From: CAYJLC01 sp044426355
GTDB lineage: Bacteria > Bacillota > Clostridia > Oscillospirales > Butyricicoccaceae
Assembly (NCBI GenBank): GCA_044426355.1
Contig: JAWXUO010000002.1
Span: 3,132-67,131 of the forward strand
DNA length: 64,000 nt
Reading direction: 5' to 3'
Below the pieces are notes generated by a model, which was given only the letters and a program-made list of their open reading frames with translations, was not told the DNA's origin and searched no databases. Of this stretch, positions 44,936 to 52,789 are shown in pieces. The position numbers and the translations under genes are program-made. Position 1 is the stretch's first letter. Each line of letters opens with the position of its first letter.

Positions 44936-46300
44936 ATGGGAAAATATTTTGGAACAGATGGAATTAGAGGAGTTGCAAACAAAGAACTAGATGCTACGCT
45001 TGCATATAAAGTAGGGGCAGCTGCAGCATATGTTTTAACTCGTGAGGGAAACCACAAACCTAAATTTTTGATTGGAAAAGATACAAGAATATCTTCGGAT
45101 ATGATAGAGGCATCTTTAGTTGCAGGGATTTGTTCAACTGGTGCAGATGTAGAACTTTTAGGGGTTATACCAACTCCAGCAGTAGCATTTCTTACAACAA
45201 CACACAAAGCAGATGCAGGGATTGTTATTTCGGCATCGCACAACACTTTTGAATACAACGGAATAAAAATATTTAGTTCTACTGGATATAAACTATCCGA
45301 TGAAATCGAAGCAGAAGTAGAAAAATATATTGATAATCCACAAGAAATACCTTTGCAAGTTGGAGAGAAAATCGGTATAGTTATAGATACAGACGAAGAC
45401 CCTTGCGAAGAATATATTTCGCATATCGCAAGCTCAATAGACGGAACATTAAAAGGTTTGCGTGTGGTTATCGACTGTGCAAATGGTTCGGCATCTACAA
45501 CTGCTCGTGATTTATTTAAAAGATTAAAACTAAATGCAGAAGTTATATTCACTAGCCCGAATGGAATAAATATCAATAATAAATGTGGCTCAACACATCT
45601 TTCAAACTTAAAAAATACTGTTGTAGCAGGACAATTTGATGTTGGTATTGCACTAGATGGCGATGCAGACCGATGTTTAGTTATAGATAACGAGGGGCAA
45701 GAAATTGACGGCGACTGCCTAATGGCAATTATGGCGACAAGACTTAAAGCAAAAGGCAAGCTAAAAGGCAACGCTTTTGTAGCAACTGTTATGTCTAATA
45801 TGGGACTGCATAAATTTGCACGAGAAAATGGACTCGGCATGATATGCTCTGACGTTGGCGATAGATATGTTTTAGAAAAAATGCTAGAAAAAGGATACAA
45901 TTTAGGTGGGGAACAGTCTGGACATATAATATTCCGTGATTACGCTTCAACTGGCGATGGTCAACTTACTGCAATACAATTTTTAAAAATTCTAAAAGAT
46001 TCTGGAAAAACAGCATCTAGTATGAGAGCCGAAGTTGTGCCATTTCCACAAACAATGATAAATGTACCTGTTCCAAATGAAATTAAGAAAAATTTGCTTG
46101 ATAATGAAGAAATAGCAAATTTTATAAAAACTAATGAAGGAAAACTTGGTGAGGGACGTGTTCTTGTACGCCCGTCAGGAACAGAAGCACTAGTGCGTGT
46201 CATGGTTGAGGGGATAGAAGAAGATAAAGTTTTAACAGTTGCAAAAGATATAGCAGACTTTATCGTGGCAACACTTGAAAGCAATAACACTGCAAATTAA
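44936..46300 (+). CDS. glmM: Phosphoglucosamine mutase
   Basis: Converts glucosamine-6-phosphate to glucosamine-1-phosphate for UDP-GlcNAc and peptidoglycan. 454 residues: FGTDGIRG at 5-12, phospho-serine loop ISASHN with Ser101, metal loop DGDADRC near 240, sugar loop GGEQSGH near 325, phosphate-binding RPSGTEALVRVM at the end. AAAGGAG site before the ATG. Follows ruvB by 31 bases. Confidence 0.96.
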   Translation: MGKYFGTDGIRGVANKELDATLAYKVGAAAAYVLTREGNHKPKFLIGKDTRISSDMIEASLVAGICSTGADVELLGVIPTPAVAFLTTTHKADAGIVISASHNTFEYNGIKIFSSTGYKLSDEIEAEVEKYIDNPQEIPLQVGEKIGIVIDTDEDPCEEYISHIASSIDGTLKGLRVVIDCANGSASTTARDLFKRLKLNAEVIFTSPNGININNKCGSTHLSNLKNTVVAGQFDVGIALDGDADRCLVIDNEGQEIDGDCLMAIMATRLKAKGKLKGNAFVATVMSNMGLHKFARENGLGMICSDVGDRYVLEKMLEKGYNLGGEQSGHIIFRDYASTGDGQLTAIQFLKILKDSGKTASSMRAEVVPFPQTMINVPVPNEIKKNLLDNEEIANFIKTNEGKLGEGRVLVRPSGTEALVRVMVEGIEEDKVLTVAKDIADFIVATLESNNTAN

Positions 46301-46605
46301 ACGTAATTTTTTTGCAAAAACACTCGAAAGTATTGGTAATATTAAACTTAAAACTAGTTATATTTTGTCGAAAATTAACAAAAGTATATAAAAATTAAAA
46401 TTAATTTTTATATCTCTTGACAAAAAAATAATTATAGTTTATAATGTCAATATAGTATAAAAAATCTCTACAAAGTTTCAGCAATTTTAACTTTTCAAGG
46501 ATTAAAAAATTACTATTAGAAAGAGCATTTTCAGAGTAAAATCTGACTAGGCATAAAATTATTTAATCCAAGAAACATTGGAGAAACAAAGAGGGGTATG
46601 GTATT
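46301..46605 (+). other. Long leader and promoter region of the zinc-ribbon gene (305 bases)
   Basis: Holds a 13-bp AT-only inverted repeat (46386-46398 with 46401-46413), then a consensus promoter (TTGACA 46417-46422, 17 bases, TATAAT 46440-46445) and a leader of about 154 bases before the ATG at 46606. The leader has no obvious reading frame or known riboswitch. No clear terminator for glmM is visible unless the AT-only stem serves. Confidence 0.6.
46417..46445 (+). promoter_or_regulatory. Perfect consensus promoter for the zinc-ribbon gene
   Basis: TTGACA at 46417-46422 and TATAAT at 46440-46445 with 17-base spacing; AT-rich UP-like sequence directly upstream. Confidence 0.8.
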
Positions 46606-46881
46606 ATGTATCAAGACAAAACATTAAACTGTAAAGATTGTGGAGAAGAATTTATTTTCTCAGCAGGCGAACAAGAATTTTACAACGAAAGAGGTTTCCA
46701 AAACGAACCACAACGTTGTAAATCATGTAGAGACAATCGTAAAAACAACGCTCGTGCACCAAGAGAATTTTTTAATGCAACTTGTGCAGCTTGTGGCCAA
46801 GAAGCAAAAGTTCCATTTGAACCAAAAACAGATCGCCCAGTTTACTGTAGCGAATGTTTTGCTAAAATGAAAGCTGAATAG
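46606..46881 (+). CDS. Small zinc-ribbon protein
   Basis: 91 residues with four CxxC knuckles (CKDC, CKSC, CAAC, CSEC), which should form two zinc ribbons. The first half matches the probable zinc-ribbon family that begins with ...KTLNCKDCGEEFIFSAGEQEFY and the second resembles a CxxC...CSEC ribbon. Members are small basic proteins of unsettled role, often abundant and stress-linked. The perfect consensus promoter, long leader and strong terminator imply high or regulated expression. AGGGG eight bases before the ATG. Confidence 0.85.
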   Translation: MYQDKTLNCKDCGEEFIFSAGEQEFYNERGFQNEPQRCKSCRDNRKNNARAPREFFNATCAACGQEAKVPFEPKTDRPVYCSECFAKMKAE

Positions 46882-46890
46882 TTTGAACAT

Positions 46891-46928
46891 AATCACGGAA
46901 TTTTTCGAAATTTCGTGATTATTTTTTT
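46891..46928 (+). terminator. Terminator of the zinc-ribbon gene
   Basis: 13-bp stem, AATCACGGAATTT (46891-46903) with AAATTTCGTGATT (46908-46920), one G-U pair, then ATTTTTTTG. Confidence 0.85.
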
Positions 46929-46949
46929 GTCTTTATTTCTTATATTATA

Positions 46950-46978
46950 TTGATTTTATATAATTTGTGTGATATAAT
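46950..46978 (+). promoter_or_regulatory. Promoter for the FIST-EAL gene
   Basis: TTGATT at 46950-46955, 17-base spacer, TATAAT at 46973-46978. Confidence 0.6.
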
Positions 46979-47015
46979 TGTATGTACATAAAATAAGGAT
47001 TTGAAGGTGGATTAA

Positions 47016-49499
47016 ATGATAGCAATACAATGTTTATATAAATCGATAGAGCAAATAAAAAGCGAAATATCTTCTATAGATATACAAAAAGAATGTGTAG
47101 TGCAAATTTTTACAACTTTAGAAAATCCTTATGAAGCAGTAGAAATAGCAAAAAATATACAAAAAATATTGCCAAAAGCACAAATTATAGGCTCAAGCGT
47201 TAGTGGAGTTATCTATAAAGGTACGCAGTATGAAAATAAAACTCTAATTGGTTTTGAACAATACGAAAATGTGAAAATTTATGCGTGTACTATGTTTACA
47301 AACGAAAAAACTTCTGAAGATTTAGCGTTAGAAATTAAAAAAACTTTTAATAAGCATACACCAAGCTTGCTACGTATGTTTGTCGGAAATAAATATAATT
47401 TTGCCTCAAATCTTATGCAAAATATTGCAGAAATTATGCCAGGTGCAAAAATTGCAGGTGGTATGGCAGATGGGCCTTTAAAGCCATATGTATTTAACTG
47501 CAACGATTTTTATTATGAAGCGTTAGTTTGTGTTGCAATATATGGCGAAAAAATTTGCGTTTATACTAGAGCTAACACTGCCCAAGAAGAAATTGAGCAA
47601 CTGCACAAAATAACTAAAATAGAAAATAATTATATAAAAGAAATAGATAATGCACCAGCTATAAGCTGGATTGAAGAAAATTTAGGTGGAATAGAAGATA
47701 GCGAAACTGTAGCTAATGGTTCTTTAGTTCATTTTCAAATTAAAAAAGAAAATTTTGATATATCTCGATATATGAAAGTCGATACAGAAAACCTACAAAT
47801 AATACCATATTTTGAAACTTTTAAAGAAAATGATAATTTTAGAATAAGTTATCAGTCGCCGTCAAAATGCGTTTATGAATGTAAAGAAACTGTTTTAGAA
47901 ATTCAAAATTACCCTATAGAGCAATTTTTTTGTTACATTAGTTCTCTAAGGAAAACATACATGGATAAATGCATTGAATGGGAGCTTTCTCCTTACAATA
48001 AAGATGACGTAAACGGTGTGTTTTTGTTAGGTGAATTTTCAAATTATAAAACGCAGATAGAACTTTTAGGAGGTTCGTGCGTTATAGCAACAATTGCCGA
48101 AAAAGAAAAATATATGCCTGTAGATATTGCAAAAATCGAAGGGTTTAACGCTTATAATAACGAAAATAATACAGTTATCGAATTATTAAATAGAAAACAA
48201 ACCGTTTTGTCTAAAAAAATGGGTATAATCGAAACTATTTTAGAAACAGAACGTGAGAGTAGAAACGAACCATATGTAAATATCAAACTTAATGCAGATA
48301 ATATGATGAACTACGAAAAAGACAAACAAAAATATAATATAAACAAAATTTGCCTTTTAAAAATAGAAAATGCTGATATTTTAATGAGCTATATAGGGCA
48401 AGAAAAATATTACGAAAGATTGCAATTTGTTGTAAATATTCTGAATAATGAAGAAAAAATGCATGCAAATGAACGAAAACTACATATTTATGCAATACAT
48501 TTTGATGCTATTGTAATTGCAACAAACGATGATATAACAAAAGATGATTTTATAAAATACATGCACGAGCTAGAGCAGTTTTGTAAGAAATATCAAGAAG
48601 AGCAAGACGAATTACCGTTTTTAATACGTATGGCAGTAGCATGCGACAAAGAATTTTTGCTAGAGCATGCATATAGCCAACTTAGAAGTGGAAATAATGC
48701 ACAAGATATATTTGTGCAAGATGACGAAGTGTGCGTTACAACACAAGATGAGCTAAAATGCATTAAAATGATAAAAAATGCTATAGCAAATAATGGAGTT
48801 GTTCCACATTATCAAGGGATTTATAACAACGAAACCAAAAAAATAGATAAATACGAAGCTTTGATGCGTGTGCGTGATGAAAATGGGGAAATGATAGCAC
48901 CTGTACATTTTATGGACGTTGCTAAAAAATATCTATTATACCTTGAATTAAACCTTAAAATGTTTGAAATGGTTGTAGAAGATTTTAGTAAAATCGACTG
49001 CAAAGTAAATATAAATGTATCGGCTTATGATTTAGCTTCTGAAAGATTTAGAAATTCACTTATAAAAAGAATGAAAAATTTTCATAAACCATCTAATATA
49101 ACTATAGAAATTTTAGAAGATGAATCTTTTAGCGAGGTTAAAGAATTACAGCCGTTTATTAAAACAATACGTGAGCTTGGCGTAAAAATTGCTATTGATG
49201 ATTTTGGAGCTGGATATTCGAATTTATTAGAGATATTAAAAATTAACCCAGATGACTTAAAAATTGATGGTCAAATCATAAAAAATGTGCATAATAGCTA
49301 TGAAAATGAAGTAATAGTAGAAGTAACAACAGCTTTAGCAGAAAAATTATCTATAGATTTAGTGGCAGAATTTGTAGAAAACGAAGAAATACAGGATAAA
49401 GTAGCAGCACATGGAATTTTACGCTCGCAAGGATATTTATTCTCAAAGCCACAGCAGTTTGCAAGTATATATAAAGTGGAGAAAAAAGTACAAATATAA
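47016..49499 (+). CDS. FIST sensor - degenerate GGDEF - EAL protein
   Basis: 827 residues. The N-terminal 370 residues match the FIST_N plus FIST_C sensory domains (IIGSSVSGVIYKG, AKIAGGMADGP, GVFLLGEFSNY), thought to bind small ligands such as amino acids. A stretch at about 415-570 keeps the outline of a GGDEF fold but has lost the signature (AIHFDAIVIA in its place). The EAL domain has EAL at 614-616, INVSAYD, EILEDES, DDFGAGYSN, KIDGQI, AEFVE and SQGYLFSKP, so phosphodiesterase activity is plausible. No membrane segment. Followed 24 bases later by another EAL protein, probably one operon. Confidence 0.88.
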   Translation: MIAIQCLYKSIEQIKSEISSIDIQKECVVQIFTTLENPYEAVEIAKNIQKILPKAQIIGSSVSGVIYKGTQYENKTLIGFEQYENVKIYACTMFTNEKTSEDLALEIKKTFNKHTPSLLRMFVGNKYNFASNLMQNIAEIMPGAKIAGGMADGPLKPYVFNCNDFYYEALVCVAIYGEKICVYTRANTAQEEIEQLHKITKIENNYIKEIDNAPAISWIEENLGGIEDSETVANGSLVHFQIKKENFDISRYMKVDTENLQIIPYFETFKENDNFRISYQSPSKCVYECKETVLEIQNYPIEQFFCYISSLRKTYMDKCIEWELSPYNKDDVNGVFLLGEFSNYKTQIELLGGSCVIATIAEKEKYMPVDIAKIEGFNAYNNENNTVIELLNRKQTVLSKKMGIIETILETERESRNEPYVNIKLNADNMMNYEKDKQKYNINKICLLKIENADILMSYIGQEKYYERLQFVVNILNNEEKMHANERKLHIYAIHFDAIVIATNDDITKDDFIKYMHELEQFCKKYQEEQDELPFLIRMAVACDKEFLLEHAYSQLRSGNNAQDIFVQDDEVCVTTQDELKCIKMIKNAIANNGVVPHYQGIYNNETKKIDKYEALMRVRDENGEMIAPVHFMDVAKKYLLYLELNLKMFEMVVEDFSKIDCKVNINVSAYDLASERFRNSLIKRMKNFHKPSNITIEILEDESFSEVKELQPFIKTIRELGVKIAIDDFGAGYSNLLEILKINPDDLKIDGQIIKNVHNSYENEVIVEVTTALAEKLSIDLVAEFVENEEIQDKVAAHGILRSQGYLFSKPQQFASIYKVEKKVQI

Positions 49500-49523
49500 C
49501 TTTTTTTCCTAAAGGAGAAAATT

Positions 49524-51572
49524 ATGAAATATTCAGATTTAGCACAATATATAGTAGATGCTGGCGATAATTTAGTTTATGTTTCAGATTTAAAAACTGA
49601 CGAACTATATTTTGCTAATACCACAACTATAAATGCTTTAGAAAAAATTGGGGTAACTCAGTGGCAGTGGCAAAGATGTACTGAAGTTATAAAAAACGGA
49701 AAAAATAGAACTATAGATAGACTTCAAGGTCAAAAAAAGTGCCAATGGGCAGAATATAATGAAACATTTTCTAAAAGATTTTTATATTTAGCAGAAATTA
49801 TAATGCTTGAAGATGAAGAATGTATTTTAGAAATAGCTACAGATATTACAACTTTACATGTACTTGAAGCAGAGCTTTTAGCAAGACTTAAAGAGCAAGA
49901 TACGCTTTATTCTTGTATAGAACTTCTTGCGATGAACGAAGACCCACATGATGCAGCTGAGAAAGCTTTAGAATTATTTGCTAGTTTTTATGGTGCAGAA
50001 AAAGGTCAGATTTTTTTAATAAATGATGAAGAAACTGCTATGAAAACAACTTTAGAGTGGTGCAATGGAGGACTTTGCCCTATAAAAGTTAAACTGCATA
50101 CGCTACCTATTGATGTATTATTAGATGTTATAGGCGAAGAAAACGTTGTTGTATGCGAAGTATTAGAACTTCAAGAAACGATTAAAAGATACTATCCTGA
50201 TTTTGTGGACATAGAAGACAGAGAAGGGGTTAAATTAATTTTAGCACCTGTTAAAAATGCAAAAGGTGAAGTGCATGGGTTTATTTTCGCTTACAATCCA
50301 CAAAAAAACTGGAAAAGAGTAGACACTATAGTATCTGTAGGTAAATTTATAGCAGATTTTAGTGTAAAAAACGACTTTATCGAAGGTTTACATAAATTAA
50401 GCTATTATGATGTTTTGACAGGATTTAAAAACCACTACAGCTATCGCCAAAAAATTAAAGAATTTGAAAAACAAAGACCTGATACATTAGGCGTTGCATA
50501 TATTGATATTAACGGTTTAAAATCAATAAATAACTCAAAGGGACATGACTATGGCGACGAAATTATCATTCGTACTAGCAAAATTATAGGTAATGCATTT
50601 TCTATTAATTCGTATAGAGTAGACGGAAATGAATTTGTTGTACTATATGAAGGTGTAGGCGAAGTGGAATTTGAAGAGATGGTCACTAAAATGAAACAAG
50701 AGTTTAGAGAAGACCGTGAACTTAGTGTGTCTGTTGGATATTCTTGGAACAGAGAACTTGGAGAATCTGATTTTATTGTTGATGAAAACATGAAAAAAGA
50801 TGAAAGTACTGTAGCTTATAAAAACTTTTTACGTCAAAATTTAATGCGTGAAATAGATGATAATCGCTTTATGGTGTATTATCAACCACAAGTAGAGATA
50901 GAAGAGCAAAAAGTAGTTGGTGCAGAAGCACTTATAAGAAAACTTGATAGTGCTGGGAACATGTTACCACCGTTTTTTTTCATACCTTTTTATGAAAAAC
51001 AAGGAATAATTCCATTAGTAGATTTTTTTGTTTTAGAAGAAGTTTGTAAATTTTTATATAAAACACAAAATAAAGAGTTGAAATTATCTGTAAATTTCTC
51101 AAGAGTAACGTTTTCTGAACATAATGTTGTAAAAAAAGCTAAAGAAATTTGCGAAAGAAATGAAGTTTCTTCAGAGCAAATAACTATTGAAATTACAGAA
51201 ACAATTCAAAGCATCGACGCTACAAAGTTAATCCAAACAATGAACGAGTTTTTAGAGGCTGGATTTACACTGTCGCTAGATGACTTTGGTTCTGGATATT
51301 CTAATATGGCACTTATAACAACGGCAGACTTTAGCGAAATAAAAATAGATAAAAGTCTTGTAGATGGTATAGTTGACAATGATAAATCACGTGTTTTAAC
51401 ACAGCTTGTAATTAGTGCTTGCGAATGTTTTAACGACACAGCAACTATTGCAGAGGGAATAGAAACAAGTGAGCAACACGAGTTATTAAAAGCTATGAAA
51501 TGTAATATAGGGCAGGGGTATTTATTTGATAAACCACTTCCAGAAGATGTATTTATAGAAAAATATATATAA
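49524..51572 (+). CDS. PAS/GAF-GGDEF(degenerate)-EAL protein
   Basis: 682 residues: PAS-like start (about 10-115), GAF domain (about 125-285), GGDEF domain with DGNEF at 367-371 (altered, probably not a cyclase but could bind GTP), and EAL domain with EAL 468-470, VNFSR, EITET, DDFGSGYSN, KIDKSL, AEGIE and GQGYLFDKP. The phosphodiesterase site looks complete. Same order and length as the protein at 34807-36858, suggesting paralogs. AAAGGAG before the ATG; ends at a terminator. Confidence 0.9.
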   Translation: MKYSDLAQYIVDAGDNLVYVSDLKTDELYFANTTTINALEKIGVTQWQWQRCTEVIKNGKNRTIDRLQGQKKCQWAEYNETFSKRFLYLAEIIMLEDEECILEIATDITTLHVLEAELLARLKEQDTLYSCIELLAMNEDPHDAAEKALELFASFYGAEKGQIFLINDEETAMKTTLEWCNGGLCPIKVKLHTLPIDVLLDVIGEENVVVCEVLELQETIKRYYPDFVDIEDREGVKLILAPVKNAKGEVHGFIFAYNPQKNWKRVDTIVSVGKFIADFSVKNDFIEGLHKLSYYDVLTGFKNHYSYRQKIKEFEKQRPDTLGVAYIDINGLKSINNSKGHDYGDEIIIRTSKIIGNAFSINSYRVDGNEFVVLYEGVGEVEFEEMVTKMKQEFREDRELSVSVGYSWNRELGESDFIVDENMKKDESTVAYKNFLRQNLMREIDDNRFMVYYQPQVEIEEQKVVGAEALIRKLDSAGNMLPPFFFIPFYEKQGIIPLVDFFVLEEVCKFLYKTQNKELKLSVNFSRVTFSEHNVVKKAKEICERNEVSSEQITIEITETIQSIDATKLIQTMNEFLEAGFTLSLDDFGSGYSNMALITTADFSEIKIDKSLVDGIVDNDKSRVLTQLVISACECFNDTATIAEGIETSEQHELLKAMKCNIGQGYLFDKPLPEDVFIEKYI

Positions 51573-51576
51573 TTTA

Positions 51577-51605
51577 AAGGACTGACATTGTCAGTCCTTA
51601 ATTTA
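51577..51605. terminator. Bidirectional terminator
   Basis: AAGGACTGAC (51577-51586) with GTCAGTCCTT (51590-51599); symmetrical AATTTA flanks. Shared by the EAL gene and the leftward CotF-like gene. Confidence 0.75.
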
Positions 51606-51857
51606 TTAGCAGAATTTTTGTTTTAATTGCTCTAATTCTTGTGGTTCAGATGGTTTAACTGGATAAAATCCACGTGAATTCATTTCTTGGAAGATAGAAT
51701 TTTGAATTTCGTGTTCTTCTTTTAAAATATCTAAAAATTTATTGCGAAGCTCTGGGCAAACACATTCGCCAGCCCAAATATTATAAGTTCCAGTAACTTG
51801 TTTTTCCATTGTTAAAAAATCTTGCAAAGTGAATTTTTCGTTATCTTGTGTATTCAT
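51606..51857 (-). CDS. CotF-like spore coat protein
   Basis: 83 residues matching the coat protein F family: FLTMEKQVTGTYNIWAGEC near 14-32, LRNKFLDILKEEHEIQ near 38-53 and a RGFYPVKPSE ending. Ferritin-like helical pattern. Expected in the spore coat, expressed late in the mother cell. AGGAGG before the ATG. Eleven bases after the next small coat-like gene. Confidence 0.82.
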   Translation of the reverse strand: MNTQDNEKFTLQDFLTMEKQVTGTYNIWAGECVCPELRNKFLDILKEEHEIQNSIFQEMNSRGFYPVKPSEPQELEQLKQKFC

Positions 51858-51868
51858 AATTCCTCCTA

Positions 51869-52054
51869 TTAACCTAAAAAAGCTTTAAGTTGGTCGTAAT
51901 GACTTTGATGTTTTGTAGCAATATCCGAAAGTTTTTGCTTAATTTGAGAGTCTGTAGACTGATTTGACATAGCTTGAAATTTTGCAACAAGCATTTGCTC
52001 AAGCCCTAGTTGTTCGCCTAGAGCAGTTAGTTCTTTAGCAGATAAATTTGGCAT
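51869..52054 (-). CDS. Small CotF-related / coat-associated protein
   Basis: 61 residues, helical: LSAKELTALGEQLGLEQMLV, then a second helix ending KHQSHYDQLKAFL. This pattern (E...H..Y at helix ends) is typical of short clostridial coat-associated proteins found next to CotF-like genes. AAGGAG before the ATG. The two may form a hetero-oligomeric coat component, by analogy only. Confidence 0.7.
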   Translation of the reverse strand: MPNLSAKELTALGEQLGLEQMLVAKFQAMSNQSTDSQIKQKLSDIATKHQSHYDQLKAFLG

Positions 52055-52108
52055 AATATTTCTCCTTAAAAAATTTTTTCAAAAATAGTATTTACAGATT
52101 AAATAAGT

Positions 52109-52603
52109 TTATACGATTATTTTTCCACGCTTATCTGTTTTTATATAAACATAATTATTAGAAAATTTGCATAAAGTAAAACAAAAATCAAATAAAAAAG
52201 GTGAGTTTTGTAAATATTTAAAGGAATATAAGTCGTAATTTTCAAAACTCTCTTTTAAAATACTCTCACAAATACAGTTTGCAAGATTTTTATCCGATAT
52301 TGTTTCCTTGATAATTGAACTTTTAAATAAATCATCGTTTTCGCATTTGATATATGCATAAAAACTTTCGTCAAGCGATATTTTATTAATATATGACAGA
52401 GCAAATTTTTTATTTAGAACATATCTGCCGTTTTTTGGAATTAAAACACCTAGAAGAATTTCTTTATCATCTTTTTTGAGGTATAAACGACAAATTTCTA
52501 GGCTTATAATGTCACAATTAGCAATAAATGTTGTGAAAATATCATCATTTGTTGTAGAAACAAACCCACAAGCTCTTTTTTTGTAGTAAACGGCAAAATT
52601 CAT
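52109..52603 (-). CDS. Protein of unknown function (164 residues)
   Basis: A soluble, cysteine-containing protein (about eight Cys) with alternating hydrophobic pattern; no motif I recognise. ATG 52603 has GGAGG seven bases upstream; a TTG at 52615 overlaps that site. It lies upstream of and in the same direction as the two coat-like genes, 54 bases apart, so a sporulation role is possible but unproven. Confidence 0.6.
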   Translation of the reverse strand: MNFAVYYKKRACGFVSTTNDDIFTTFIANCDIISLEICRLYLKKDDKEILLGVLIPKNGRYVLNKKFALSYINKISLDESFYAYIKCENDDLFKSSIIKETISDKNLANCICESILKESFENYDLYSFKYLQNSPFLFDFCFTLCKFSNNYVYIKTDKRGKIIV

Positions 52604-52703
52604 AGACACCTCCAAGTAAAATATGTTTTATTTATATGTGTGAGTGTGTTAAAAAATGTAATATCATAGAAGTAATTATGTTCATAATTATTTTAAATAA
52701 ATA

Positions 52704-52732
52704 TTGCACAATGACTGTAAATAAGGTATAAT
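52704..52732 (+). promoter_or_regulatory. Promoter for glutamine synthetase III
   Basis: TTGCAC at 52704-52709, 17-base spacer, TATAAT at 52727-52732. Leader about 50 bases. Confidence 0.6.
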
Positions 52733-52789
52733 TATTATGAGTGAAAATAAAATAATATTATAAAGAAATAATAATTAATAGGAGGATTT

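Noticed and set aside
44896..45900. A 334-codon open frame on the minus strand over glmM
   Set aside because: It is antisense to an intact phosphoglucosamine mutase and rich in Ser, Ile and Pro as expected from the reverse of coding DNA.
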